This document shows positions 1 to 11,910 of a stretch of 64,000 bases of DNA, piece by piece. The position numbers and the translations under genes are program-made. The stretch is from NCBI GenBank assembly GCA_964017145.1, contig OZ024845.1, positions 3,348,001 to 3,412,000 on the forward strand, given 5' to 3'. The notes beneath the pieces are model-generated. The model did not search any database, was not told where the DNA came from, and saw only the letters and a program-made list of their open reading frames with translations. The stretch comes from Agrocybe praecox (taxonomy: Eukaryota > Basidiomycota > Agaricomycetes > Agaricales > Agrocybaceae). Numbering within the stretch: position 1 is the first letter of the stretch; each line of letters starts with the position of its first letter.

Positions 1-416
1 CTCGACCGCGTCATGAACCGGGAATTCTATATTCCAAGAACATTCCTTCAATTTCTCTTCAAGTCTTATCTATCACGGCTTCTTATATCCACCATTATTC
101 ATTTTTAATTCGACAACACACCCAGATCCCTGTGCAACCACAAGCTCAACATACCCCTGTTTTTATATTGCCTGCTCCCGTCTTAGGACAAACCACTGTA
201 TCGACATAGTTCATCTTTCCTTTTTTTTCCTCGCTGGGTCGCCTTCTGGTTCCCTCTAGACTTTCTTTTAGCTTTCCGTCGGTTCATCACTGATTGTCAT
301 ATATACCACCACTGTAGCTACTAAATCGTCTCCGTAAACACCTGTATCCATACTATCGTTCGTGAATGTATTTTATCTCTATATAGAGTGAATAGACTCC
401 CATCCTTCCTTCCTTT
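1..416. other. No gene seen; flank downstream of the b561 gene
   Basis: This stretch is rich in C and T on the plus strand and has stops in all frames. It lies just past the stop codon of the cytochrome b561 gene and probably holds its 3' untranslated region plus spacer. I see no conserved coding segment or RNA gene in it. Confidence 0.5.
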
Positions 417-1317
417 CTACGCAGAGGCCGTCGTTGATGCAGGGATTTCCTTGCCCCGAACCTGACGATTTTGCTTCTCTTGCGCAAATTGTCGAGGAAG
501 CAATCCCAAACCCAGCGCATAGACAATCCAGAACACCTAGATATATCCGACGATGAGTAATGGGGAACAATTGATAATGCGTCCTATACTTACAATAACC
601 AGAGCCAGCCATGCATGTTTAGCCTCCTCAGGCACCTCGTGTAGACCCCCTGTCGCAAAATTCCATTCCGTAAACAATCCATAATGGACCTACGTACACA
701 AACGACGGATAAAAAAAGTTTATCAGATGCATATCACAAAATTTCGAACGGGCCCATCAGACAGAACGGGATAACAAGATGCTTACCTGCCATTGAGCAG
801 CGGCGATGATCGCCAGGCCCACCAGGGCGTGCAAGTAGCTGTGTGCTGGACGTCGACCCCGGAACAAGGACGGAAGCTTGAAGAAGTGCGCGATGGCGCC
901 CAACAATATTTGGATAACGTAGAGAATTAGGAGAGCCAGTCCCATTTTCTGATGTGGGTCCTTAAAGTGACCAGTCTCCAAAGTTGTAGTTGTCTGATAG
1001 CCGTTGGCCCATCCTACGAATATGACAGGACCGGCAATGGCCAATTGGAAGATCCAGTGTGCCCAGAACCATCTGCAAAGAATCAGGATTAATTTCTTTA
1101 AAATAAAAAAATGAAAAAGTCACTTGTAACGCAGCGTTCTCGAATACCGGGCAATAAGAGCGCCGACGGGGAGTAGTATGAGGAACCCTATAGAACAGAG
1201 AAGCGCGTGCCTTCGAGCACGGACTTCAATGAAGTTCAAGGGAAGTACGATCCTGCCTGGACCTGGACCGCCTCCACCATCGCCACCACCGTCACCACCC
1301 TTGCGACTAAAAATCAT
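417..1317 (-). CDS. Cytochrome b561-type transmembrane protein
   Basis: Integral membrane electron-transfer protein of the cytochrome b561/ferric reductase type, in which paired histidines bind heme inside a helix bundle. Four exons splice cleanly on the minus strand: 1317-1124, 1072-787, 689-594 and 536-417, giving 231 residues. A Gly-rich N-terminus (residues 5-20) precedes a first helix after ARRHALLCSIGF; later helices carry FWAHWIFQLAIAG, HQKMGLALLILYVIQILLG and HSYLHALVGLAIIAAAQ, so the candidate heme ligands are the His residues at these helix ends. The last helix ends in a basic tail. The Gly-rich start resembles the linker that joins a DOMON or CDH-cytochrome domain to b561 in longer fungal proteins, and TTTTAG just inside the start could be a splice acceptor, so an upstream exon may be missing. 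I found no convincing DOMON-coding exon upstream, so I call it a stand-alone b561. Confidence 0.8.
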
Positions 1318-1797
1318 TATAATGCGTGAGTGAAAGGAAGAAAGAACACTGAGAGTTTTCTACGATAACCTTCATATAACCCTAGGCGTGTAAGCCGCAG
1401 CAAACTGGCAGGTTAAACACTGGCCAAAACGCGGTATGTTTGATCGATGGACGTTATGAACAATAAATAAGAACTTCACGATTGGCTACAGAGAGAGTCA
1501 AAGGGGGAGTTGAGGTATAGAAGCAGGTAAATATTCTCAGGAATACATCGGACATCAAGCGAACAGCTGTCTGTGGCTGCATAACTTTCCCACTACTCAG
1601 GAGCGGTATCTTTATTGAATTCGATGTCCATGAATAAAATCGATGATATATGACGGACAACAAAGATGACTGATAATAAAACAATGCGTTGAAATACTGG
1701 AATGCACGATAGAAAGATAGAAATAACAATTATACAAAAATAACACTTCACCCAAAACATTTCAACCTTTCGATAATTTTTGTGAAACTACTCTTGA
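1318..1797. other. Intergenic spacer between b561 and kinesin
   Basis: AT-rich spacer between two minus-strand genes. It contains the 3' flank of the kinesin and the presumed promoter of the b561 gene. Short open frames here look random; if the b561 gene has extra 5' exons they would lie here. Confidence 0.4.
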
Positions 1798-4700
1798 TCA
1801 CGGGACAGCATCTAATGCGTTCTTGAAGAACGCGGGGGGGTCTGACTCGTCTTCCGAGCTGGCAAGCAAAGCCGGGGTAGCAATAACCGAGCGCTTTTGT
1901 CTTTTCTGTGGAGTGGATGTCGTACAAGCATCGGCTTGTTCGATTGTTCGCTTGCTCTTGTTGGGGGTTTCAGTATTCGTGACTTCCATCCCGAATTCCG
2001 CAGCATCATCAAGCCTGCTATTTTTGACTTTACGAGTTCGACCTTCAGGCGTTTCCGTGATGTTTTCAATAGGAGGATTTTCGGACTCCGTGGCCTTGGT
2101 CCTTTTCTTGGTCTTGCGCTGCTTCCTCTGAGGTTTGGGAGAAGGAAGATATTCCGTGTCGTTCTTGACTGCCCATTCGATTTCGATAATCCTATACCCA
2201 TGGATTCAAGCACGGGTTGAAAGAAGAAAAAGAAAAGACGAACGTCAGATATGTTCTCATGAAGAGGAGAGGTTTAGGAGAAAGACGTGAATGACGAAGA
2301 GTATCCACCTCTCTTTTAATTTGGTATTATCCGGGACATAAGTTTCCGCCTTCCGGTACAAGTCCAACGCAACTTGCAAGTCCCCTCTATAGATAGGAGT
2401 GTGTGAGTATTGAATAAAATCGCACCATTCAACATTTAGTGACGCACTTTTCTGAGTGAGCACGTGCCAAGGCAACATAGGCCCGACCTGTCTTCTTCTT
2501 GGAGACGGGAGACAGGACATCAGCAAGTTGTGTCTCCTTATTTCCTCGTTCACTGTGGAGACATATCAACATGATACAACGCGAAGACGCGAGATAAGCT
2601 TACTATTTCTGTTCAAGCTCACGTAAACGGGTCTTCAATTCATCATCCAAGTCCTTGTGGCGCTTCAAGAGCGGGGTGAGAACACCTGACGGTAGCGTTG
2701 TGCTCCTGGTTGGCGACTTTGACCTGGACCTGGTCACTCGATCTTCCATCATAGCTGCTGTTTCTCTCTCGCGTTGCTCTTCTTCTGCTCTTTGTCGTTC
2801 ACGCGCGGCCAATCGCCTAGTTACTTCGGCCTCTACAGCAGCCTCAACCGCTTTGGATATCTGCCACAACCGGCAACGTCAGTTCACGAGCTTAGATATC
2901 AGTCAAATGGACTACAACGTACCCGCTCATCAATCTCCTTTTCTGTCAAGCCAAACCCGAGACTACCCGAGCGGTCACTTTCTGATTCTTGTATCTTCTC
3001 GCTTATACCAGCTAGTCTGCGCGAGCCAGCCGCGATAGGAAGTCCGAATGGTTGGTATGCATTAACGCCTCCCATAGAGGACATGCGACGTGGCCTGGAT
3101 ACGGGCACTAGGGAAGCGCGACCACGAACAGTTCCTGAGCCCGACCCAGCCGTCGAGATGGCTTGGACGATGGCGGGAGCGGGTTTGCCAGCGGGTGGTT
3201 GTATAGAGACCGCCGCAAAATGGGGTTTGGGCATGGGTCGGTTATCTGTGTGATAAAGAGAGTGAAGATAGTAAGTTGAAAGAACATAGAGTTGTCCAAA
3301 ATAAATAAAAGGGTTAAACTGACCACGTTCGTTGACAACAGGTTTGTTCTCAACATTCTTCGTGCGAACCGCAAAGCTGTTTGGGAATGTGCTCAATTGA
3401 CCCAGATAATGGGATAAAATGTATAAAACCTACTTGAGGGTATTTAGAGTGTCTTGTCGAAATTTAACACCCGGAGCAAGATTGCAGATTAACAGTCCAA
3501 CTGAGGAACCGCCGAGAGCATCTTGTAGAATTCTCGTGAGCTTTGAGTTGCGATAGGGTATACGGGACTGTTAAGAGTCTTAGCAAAAAAAAAAGTTAGA
3601 TTATTGGCAACGAAGCTTACTTGGCCTAGATTAAGAGCATGAACAACCTGACCCAGGACACTAAGAGACTTGTTGATGGCGGCTGACTCTGCCATCCGTG
3701 AAGGATCATTTCCAGTTAGCTAGTGAGGATCAGTTTCGTGTTTCTATCGATTTATAACTTAATGCCTACTTTGTTGTTCTCGGACCCAGCAAGGTCGACG
3801 AGGTTGATTTTACCCGTCAAGGCTAGGAAGCCGGTTAATTTCATGTCCCTTCAGAACTGCGCACGACGTACTAGTTTCACTAGCTGGGTCGACCATGGTT
3901 GCCTCAATTGTGAGTACCGCATGTGAACGCGAGGAGGCGCGATTCAGGTTCGTCGCTCCAACAGATCGATGTTTCGTCGCGGAACTACACACAGTGAGAT
4001 TCCAAAAGCTACAGTTCAGAGAGCGCAGACGTACTTGTACAACTGGTCAAACTCTTGTACTGATGATATAGGTACCCTGGAGAGATTGGCGACAAAGACC
4101 ATGCCACAGTCGTTCTCTCTTACAGGAAGCTTGGGAGCCTGCTGTGTGGTTAGTATGAAGTAAGATGTGAGAGTGAGCTACTGACGTTCTCTCTTGTAAC
4201 GAGAAGGTCATAGACTTCATCTTTGTAGATTTCCATGTATGAGATAGATAGGGAGGTTTGATGTTCGACTGCTCCTTTCTTTTCAAACATTGCCTATTGA
4301 TCCAAGATAAGTTTTTGTAAATGATAAACATTCGCAATATAGCATACCCTGACCACCCTTGGAATGACTCCAGGTTCTGCTCTCGTTCCTTGCATGGTGT
4401 GCGTTTTGCCCGACGAGGTGACACCATATGCAAAAATGGTTACTGTCTATCCAAAGAGTCAATTTGGAGGACTCGGAACAAAGAATTTTCGCAACGCACT
4501 ACTCCACTATACACAACATCTATAAGGGGTTCGACATCGTTGCTAAAAATCTCTTCTTGGGTTGAGTTTTGGTCATAGCAACTTGAAAATCTGCGAAACT
4601 CCTTCAAACGAAAATTCATAACCCAGTGAGACGACACTCACGGAAATTTGAATATCTGGGTGGGGTCTCTTGGATTCGCTACTGTGATAGAACTTCCTCC

Positions 4701-4829
4701 GTTCGTGGAATTGGATGATCCCCCAGTGTTATCCGAAGAATGGATGACTTTGACCGAGTCATCGTCAATTTCTCCTTCGATTCTTGGCCGTAAACGTGCG
4801 GCAATCTTGACCTTGAGTGAGGCGGCCAT
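1798..4829 (-). CDS. Kinesin motor protein with C-terminal TPR-like helix
   Basis: Microtubule motor ATPase, motor domain at the N-terminus. Translation is taken from the ATG at 4829 ([17 protein letters not shown]); an in-frame ATG at 4871 is the alternative. Across many short introns I can read the hallmarks in order: [15 protein letters not shown], the P-loop [15 protein letters not shown] (about 4400-4440), [17 protein letters not shown] (switch I, about 3910), [13 protein letters not shown] (switch II, about 3800), [17 protein letters not shown] (about 3650), [19 protein letters not shown] (about 3530) and [13 protein letters not shown] (about 3370). After the motor come a Ser/Pro/Arg-rich linker, a coiled-coil-prone stretch (2600-2850), a TPR-like helix pair ending in [20 protein letters not shown] (about 2350), and a basic Ser/Thr-rich tail with likely nuclear-localisation clusters. 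The motor pattern is closest in my judgement to kinesin-10/KIF22 types, but the subfamily is not certain. Confidence 0.88.
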
Positions 4830-6863
4830 GTTGCTAGCTAATTTCACCGGAGGCAGACGTCCTAAGAGCAAAAGTCTAACTACTTGGTTGATTGTTGAAT
4901 TCAGGTCCTAAGAAATCGGTTCACAACTGGTTACTGCTTTGAGTTGGCGCGATCATCATGTGATCGTACAACGAAACGCTCACGAGATGTGACATTAAAT
5001 GTACGTGACAAGAATAGGGGCCTTGCTGCTTGCACGATAACTTTCGAGTATAAACCACAGAGCCTGTTTTATTAGACATTAAGGTGTAATTCGTTTTGGC
5101 TGCAAGCAAAAGAAAAAAAAGTACGTTGTTGAAAGTGAAACGTTTGTCTAGTATAAATTAATGCTCATGCCCTTACCATTCACCATGACACTGAACAGAA
5201 AATCACATTGATGAGGTTGTTAGCATGAGGAGTAAGGCACTGAATCCGACAATACATTCGGAAACATCAGTTGCGCTGGTGTAATCTGTTTCATAGCGCA
5301 GAAAGATACGGATAGAAGATACGCTTGTAGGCATGCAGTATGGCAAGAATTCTATACATCTAACCATACACATATTAGAAATTTCTTGCTATTAATCTGC
5401 ACAAAGTATCACCGGTATGAATCTGGATATTGAATAGCAGCAATGGTATTCATCCTTTATCCAAGCATTCTGTCCAGACTCCGAGTACCAATCAGTAAGA
5501 TGGGCGAAGTTCGACTGTCGGAGAATCATATTTTAATCTAAAAGTCACAAAGTCATAAATGGCCTAGATGAGTTTATATTGTTTACTCTCTGTTTAGTAT
5601 AACATATACTTATGTCGGAAAAATCAAAATAGGAGTATATTAAAATATATCTTAAGATATGCTCATATCAGACCGTCACCTTTTCGGGGTATTGATACGC
5701 CTCAGAAGTTTCTCATCCAACGTAATCAGCGTGACTACTAGTGACCGGCGATGACCAGTGTGATATAGGTTATACATACAGATATTGGTGTTCGAGTATT
5801 TCAAACCCCGCAGCGGCATTCAAGCGGCATTCCATCCCAAATATTATTATCGTTCTTATTATTCCTGCTTATTTTGGGCATATCCAAACGAAAAGATGGT
5901 AGAAAATCCACAATTTCAATTGATAGTATTTACTCTAGCTAGACTACAAGATGAATTATAAACGAAAATCGCTCTACTGCAGCCACTATTTAACGGAATA
6001 ACTACTCCCACATCACAGGCGTTACTTCTTCGCGGCGTGGACAATCCCTAATACTAGAAAGTTATATGAGGAACATTGAAACAACCGACGAAAAGTCTAA
6101 GCTTACCTTGTAATCTGATATAAGGGTGGAGGGAAAGGGACAGAAGGGACTCAAAGTTCTGGGGAATTCTTTCTCAAATCCCCTTCCCTTTATAACTTTT
6201 GTGACGTGCCTGCAATACCGTTAGCGTAGTGGAGTAATTGGGTTGGTTTTAGCTACTCGGAGACGTCGTGGTGCAATTAAATGAGTTGGCTTGGAGTAAG
6301 TTTGGAGTTATAGAATGAACATGGAGAAAACCTTACGACACATGCTTTAGTGTTCTATTTTTTCCCTCGAGCGCAGCCCTGAGCCGTTTTACTTGAAGTA
6401 CGCGGCACTGTGTTTGGCGCGGCTCTAGACGGCATCCACACACGGCTCTGAACGGCAGACCACCGACTGTACAACACTATGAGCCAGTGCAGTGACATAG
6501 CCCAAGTCCACCTTTTTGCAAATTTCTGCAGTTAAATTCAGGTGAATACAGTAAATTACCATCTTACACCTTAAAAATCCCCATGGTTATACATTCTGGC
6601 AGTTCTTGCCATGGGCTGTAATAAGTACTGATTCACTTAAATCTTTGTAGATAACATCTGATTACTGCATGATATGATCACACTGGGAGGAATATCACTA
6701 CAGATTACAAATTATCGTGCATTTGGGTAGGTGATAAGGCATGACGAAAAGCATATATGTACTGATGATGTAATTATAACTCGACGCGGAGATGCTTATC
6801 GCTGCATATAAGTCCATCACCAGGCGCAATGACTGATATGCCTTTTTTGATTTTTCCGACATA
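4830..6863. other. Two kb without a recognisable gene
   Basis: AT-rich region upstream of the kinesin. Stops are dense in all frames and I see no splice-compatible coding series. It ends at the pogo-type element. The kinesin promoter is presumably in the first few hundred bases, since the kinesin start is at its left edge. Confidence 0.4.
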
Positions 6864-7523
6864 CAGTATAGTGACGTTCCTTAGGACAGTGACGGTCCGT
6901 GGGACAAATCCATTTTCTGAACTTAATTCTTTCTCTAAACACACAATTTTTGGTATACCCAGAGTAACTATAACTATACACATTCTGTCCAAATTTTAGG
7001 ACGATTGGAAAGTTTGAAGACACTACACGACAGAATTACATCAAAAAAGTAGCTATATTCAGGTGTCCCACTTTTCTTTCACGAAATCCTGCTTGATTTA
7101 GGTGCCCTTTTGACCATAATTTTTATGTCATCTGGAAGCTGCCAATTTTCGCTTTAAAATGCACTTTTAATGACAAGGTTTCAATGAAATTTAACTGTTT
7201 AAATTGTGTGCTAGTATCTGCGTGACATACAAGTTTGTTGACTGTGGCACAAGCGTGATGGCTGATTGCGTGTGATAGCGTCACGGAAAGCCGGTCCGCC
7301 TATAGTATAGACTATAGTCACACTGTCCCAAGGAACGTCAAACGTGACATTTTACCTTTTTTAATATTATACCTTTTGCAAACTTTCCACACCGCTCCGT
7401 ATTCTAATTTTTGGTTTAGAGGTTCTTTAAGATGTACCAATTAAATCTAGATAGTTTTTTTGACTAAATGTACCACCAGATTCCTAGTTATAAAATGTTG
7501 TCCCAAGGAACGTCACTATACTG
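6864..7523. mobile_element. Pogo-type MITE with TA target duplication
   Basis: A 660 bp element. The left end reads CAGTATAGTGACGTTCCTT and the right end is its reverse complement, matching over about 24 of 25 bases (6864-6888 and 7499-7523). Both ends are flanked by TA (6862-6863 and 7524-7525), the target duplication of the Tc1/mariner/pogo superfamily, and the CAGTATA start is typical of pogo ends. There is no transposase reading frame, so it is non-autonomous. A further copy of the right-end motif (TGTCCCAAGGAACGTCA) lies inside at about 7323-7340, suggesting an internal rearrangement. Confidence 0.85.
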
Positions 7524-7753
7524 TATTGTAATAAATAACAATATTTGTCATGGAGAACTGGTAAAGGACACAAAAAGGACATGGAAGTAAGAGTGAAGGA
7601 ATGATTTGTGACTCGTGTTACTTGTGACACACTCCCCACCATTCTTTCGACGACGTTCTTCAGCATCGTCCATAATCCTTGCCGTCCTGCACTATTTCAC
7701 CCATTCACGATCAAAAGCTCTCTTAGAACGAATACCCGATACTCTCGCTAAGA

Positions 7754-8393
7754 ATGAAGCTAGTTCGGTAAGCATGATTGTTGTTATCAAGGCGTGTATA
7801 TCCTCGTTGGGTCCAAAAACCTTGCATTATGCAATGGTAGAACACGACTCTGTTCTGGAGTGAAAATCCTGTGCGAATGAGGAGACATGCATCGTGGATG
7901 ATAATCGCTGCCATTTCCCTGTTTCTGTGGATTCTTTTCGGATATCAATACTGATTTCATGTTTGCTTTCTAGGTTTTTGATGAAATTGCACAATGAGAC
8001 GGTCACGATTGAACTCAAAAACGGATCTATCGTGCACGGAACGATCACTGGTGCGTCATTTAACGATGCTCAAAGTTCTCAGATTTACAATCCTGTATTT
8101 CAATAGGTGTCGATATGCAAATGAACACATATCTAAAGACAGTAAAGATGACCACACGAAACCGTGACCCAGTATCGTTAGACACGCTCTCGATTCGCGG
8201 AAACAATGTCCGCTACTTCATCCTACCAGACGCCCTTCCTTTGGACACCCTCCTGGTTGACGATGCACCCAAACCTAAAGGCCGCAAGAAAGATGATATC
8301 AGAGGACGCGGAAGAGGACGGGGCGGCGATCGTGGTGGTCCTCGTGGGCGTGGTGGCCCAAGAGGTGGTCGTGGACGTGGACGAGGCTTCTGA
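7754..8393 (+). CDS. SMD1: Small nuclear ribonucleoprotein Sm-D1
   Basis: Core Sm-ring protein of the spliceosomal snRNPs; with the other Sm proteins it binds the U-rich Sm site of U1, U2, U4 and U5 snRNA in the nucleus. Three exons, 7754-7767, 7974-8050 and 8107-8393, give 125 residues. The first exon codes only MKLVR, and the join yields [20 protein letters not shown]. The Sm1 motif is [15 protein letters not shown] and the Sm2 motif is [15 protein letters not shown]. The C-terminus is a GRG/RGG-rich tail, as in all Sm-D1 proteins, where arginines are methylated and contact the SMN complex. Length and motif order fit the family well. The 206 bp first intron is unusually long for this window. 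Confidence 0.96.
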
Positions 8394-9741
8394 ACCTGAT
8401 GTTATGGCTTACATGACCGTCATCATCAAGTCTGCTCCATTTTTCGACAAGCCGGTTTGGACGAGATGGGTGTAAAAATATGATAGGGACCAAGTCCGAA
8501 CACACTGTGCCTGCGCCAACAACCGATAAACTTCGACTCGCGTGTATTCCTGTACCGTTTGTACGATACATGGTGTTCGTACCATTTGTCCTTTTTGCTG
8601 ACTCTTCCTTTAATGGATCATTTTGTAGTTTGTATGTCTTCATTGAGATATTTTTTCCAGCACTATTTCAAATCTACGCTCCCTTCAATACGTTGCGTCA
8701 GCGATTCCCGGCATTCGCAGCAAGTTTTCTGACTTCATATCGACATCTATCCCGATCCGTCGTTGTCGTTGTCGTTGTCGTCGTAAGTACACGAAGAAAA
8801 CCACCTCGCATCTTGCGAGGTCCCGGAGAGTTAGGCCTTTAAATCTGGAACACGGACCGTACCATAACTACCTGTGTTTGTGGACTTTCGCCGAACGTAA
8901 AAAAAAATCAAATCAGAAATATGCCCCGCTCTTGCTCGCTTTTACCTATTTGTGATGTGATCTTTATGTGCCATGCATGCTCACGCCGACTTGCCGACGA
9001 GCGCAACACAACTAACGAGTTACGACATCATTCCACGACAGATTCAACCTTTCTTCTTGCCCGCTGGCTGGGTTACCGTTATGTGCAGCGCCCACTTCTC
9101 GGATCACATAGGTGTGGAGCGGCCTATGATCAATGGGAATCGGATCCAGAACATATTTCCTGGTTTTCGAGAATAACGGGCCAACTGTGAAGATTTGACT
9201 AAGAAAGTCAAACGCGTCTGTTTGTGGGACCTGGGTGCTTTGTGTGGAACACCCCTGACCAAGGCATATTTCCAAGCTGTTCGTGTCGTTGGTTGTGACA
9301 GTGTGCATATCAATATCGAAACAGGGACTCTGAAGGTAATCATACCTGTCTCCCACTGAAGATCTTTGAGTCCGTCGATCGCGGTGTGTATGGTCAGTTA
9401 TTTTAGCTCTGACGAATGCGAATATATTGCCAATGATGTCCTGTGCTGATACTACTGATATTCATCTTTTGCCAGCTAGGCACATCCTTGTAAGCCTGCC
9501 TAACATTGAATCCTGATACAGCCTGATGATGGATCCCGCACAATTTACTGAAAAGTCAGAACCAATTTGATGGAATATTCAAACTTCCGAGTGATTGACT
9601 TATTGTTATCCTATCAGGTTGGTAAGCAAGTACACCGCCGTAAGGATCGAGTTTCAGTTTCATCTTGACATATGTTGGCCTTAAAAATTATGTAAAGTCT
9701 AAATATGGAGCGCGGCCCACCAGCATACGGCCCTGAGAGCC
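8394..9741. other. No gene recognised between Sm-D1 and the secreted-protein cluster
   Basis: Contains the Sm-D1 3' region, a short GTTGTC microsatellite near 8760-8782, and about 900 bp with several overlapping open frames on both strands near 8920-9350. None of these has a recognisable domain, consistent splice sites or a signal peptide. Confidence 0.4.
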
Positions 9742-9787
9742 TATAAAGTCTAGGGCGGATGATTGTACTGTTTCTTCAGCTGGTCTC
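9742..9787 (+). promoter_or_regulatory. Core promoter of the small secreted family, copy 1
   Basis: TATAAA at 9742-9747 is followed 24 bp later by TTCTTCAGCTGGTCTC (9772-9787). The same arrangement occurs upstream of the three paralogues, 80-90 bases before each start codon. The distance from TATA suggests that the 16-mer spans the transcription start. Confidence 0.6.
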
Positions 9788-9874
9788 ACCCCCACATCTT
9801 TTATCAATCTCGCTCGCAAACGCTTCAGCCTTCTCCTCTACTTTTAAATTTACACCCTCCACCTCTAATCTAAG

Positions 9875-10396
9875 ATGAAATTTGCTACTTCCATCCTTGC
9901 CATCGCCCTCCTTGCCGTCCCTGCATTGGCAGCTTCATCCGAGTACGAGCAGTACGAGTGAGCCTTTACGGAGTACCTCTTTTTTTGGGATATCGTTCTG
10001 ACTCTATTCTATCAAAGGCGCAGCCTTTCAGACATTGATAGCGATGTTTACGAACGTGGCTTCGACGCCGTTGACGACATTATTGTGACGAGAGAGGATC
10101 TTGACGAGCTCTTCGGCCGTGAGTTCGTGAACGACATCGAAGAGCGCAGCCCATTTGGACTTGGTCTCCTCTTGTACGTATCGAACGCCTTCCTCAACTT
10201 ACTCATAGGCGCTCATCCTTCCCCCAATAGCAAGGGAATCAAGGCCGCCGTTAAAGTTGGCAAGGCCGCGCACCACGCACACTCAGCCAACCAAAATCAC
10301 AACAACCACAAGCGTGAGTTCGAGGATGAAGAGCTTGAGCTCCGGGAGGAATTTGAGGACGTCTACGAGAGGGAAGACTTTGACGACCTTGACTGA
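9875..10396 (+). CDS. Small secreted protein, cationic core and acidic tail (copy 1)
   Basis: Function unknown. Three exons, 9875-9957, 10018-10173 and 10231-10396, give 134 residues. The start is the first ATG after the shared leader and opens a clear signal peptide (MKFATSILAIALLAVPALAA). The body has LFGREF, then ERSPFGLGLLF, then a short basic stretch (KGIKAAVKVGKAAHHAH), then KREFEDEE and an acidic tail with repeated E-R-E and R-E-F steps ending DFDDLD. KR before EFEDEE is a possible Kex2 site. Three relatives with the same order of parts lie in this window (10986-11578, 12503-13106, 22140-22852). The balanced basic core and acidic tail are what one sees in precursors of membrane-active peptides, but this is inference; the acidic part could also be a chaperone-like or cell-wall-associated tail. 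Confidence 0.8.
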
Positions 10397-10985
10397 TCCA
10401 ATGATGTAAGGGTTCACCGCATGGTCATGATTATTGTTGTACAATAGTGAAACTGGAAAATTAATTTGTCTCTTTGGCCATTCAATTATGCGATGATAAG
10501 GAAAACGTTTAGATGCCCTTCTAGAAGCAGCATATATATATATTAGTGTACTCTATTGACAACCACTAGACTTTCTCCGTCTTCAAGATTTCGGGACTTA
10601 CATGTTCTCCCCTTTGTGCATGCCAAAACTTGAACACATGTACTTCCGCTGAACAGTAAATACTATACTATAGGATCCGGATATCCATATATTCATCCAC
10701 AATCAGCAGAAAGAGTAAGGAATGTGAATTTAGTGGAATAGGCTTGTATTGCTATATGATAGTTACCGTTCAATGTCCAACTCCCAGTGATAATGTTCCA
10801 AAAATAGATTTGATGTCGATCAGAACAAGCGCTCGTCGTAATTTGTTTTAAGCCTTGCCTAGACTACCTAAAGCTCACGGGAGACTCTTTAAGTCGATAA
10901 AGAAGCTTCTCCTTTTGTTTTGTTATCCCATGAAATGTTCAACTCTTACCCTCCTTTTCTTCCATTCTATAGTCACATTTCCAAA
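10397..10985. other. Spacer between copy 1 and the degenerate copy 4
   Basis: AT-rich. Holds the 3' end of copy 1 and nothing else I can recognise. A (TA)n run lies near 10532-10542. Confidence 0.4.
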
Positions 10986-11578
10986 GCTGATATTAAATTT
11001 GGTATCAACGACACACCTTCAAACTCGTCACGTAACGCAATGTCTAAGTCATCTTCGACTACGTTGGGCGACCTTTTAGCCCTGACTCAAGTTCTGCTGC
11101 CTATTCCTCTGTTTCTTATCGAAGCTACGTTGTACTCATTCCTTGGCACCCTTGCGAAAAACTTTACACGCGACCTTTTTTCCGACTTTGCTGGCGACGC
11201 GTGAACCCACACTTGCCCCAGCCTTTGCAGCAACGCTGTAAGTCTAAGCGCGAACGACTCCCTTTTGGAATGAAAACGAGTGTTGTTCTCACAGTATAAG
11301 ACCAAGGAAACGTTCGCGTTCCTGCAGCCCTACGTCAGTGAGCTCTCGACCGTAAACGGTTTCCATAAATTCGCGCCGGAGTGGGGAAATAATCGTCACT
11401 GAATGACGTGAGGCTGCGTGTTTCGTTTGTGTTTCATATTCCGTGGGTGTATCGATAAATGTCGCGTGAGTACATACTACACTGTATGAGCTCAGTATTT
11501 CTCAGCTCACAAAGTAAGAGCCGGCAGCGCGCCGGAAATGATTTTAATAGTAAGCATAACACTGAATAGTTTGACCAT
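10986..11578 (-). pseudogene. Degenerate member of the small secreted family (copy 4)
   Basis: On the minus strand from ATG 11578 a signal peptide is readable (MVKLFSVMLTIKIISGALPA), as is METVYGRELTDVGLQERERF, almost identical to the paralogue at 12503-13106. After an intron the cationic segment VAAKAGASVGSRVASKVGKK follows, then KGAKE and a stop. The acidic tail is cut off by this stop, but a decayed tail (VVEDDLDIALRDEFEG) is still visible further on in another frame near 11000-11050. The first exon junction also does not keep frame with the second exon. These two faults make it a pseudogene or a truncated form lacking the tail. Confidence 0.65.
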
Positions 11579-11666
11579 TGTAAGATGAGATATTAGGAAG
11601 GACTCGGAAGATAGAGATAGATAGAGATACGACCGGCGTGTTTGCTTTTGGTTGTGAAGGGAGGAG

Positions 11667-11710
11667 GAGACTTGCTGAGGAACCAATATAATTTGAGCTC
11701 AGCTCTTATA
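11667..11710 (-). promoter_or_regulatory. Core promoter of the small secreted family, copy 4
   Basis: On the minus strand TATAAG (11705-11710) is followed 22 bp later by TTCCTCAGCAAGTCTC (11667-11682), a diverged form of the shared 16-mer, 89 bases before the start codon. Confidence 0.5.
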
Positions 11711-11910
11711 CGATTGCGGTGGCCTAGTTTTAACAGATGAAATTGCCGCGGCCCCTCACAATTTTACGACCTAATAACCTGACAAACAGAAGATTTTACC
11801 TTGCAAAAGAAGCACAAATGTGTTACAAAATTAGAACAGGTGTCGATCAGGGGTATTATAAGCGATGGGTCGGTCGCCTACGCAACAAGCGCTCGTCAGA
11901 CAATAATAAC

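Noticed and set aside
1454..1729. 91-codon minus-strand frame as a possible DOMON exon of the b561 gene
   Set aside because: No DOMON pattern and no suitable splice join to the Gly-rich linker.
8921..9356. Overlapping frames on both strands between Sm-D1 and copy 1
   Set aside because: No signal peptide, domain or consistent introns; likely chance.
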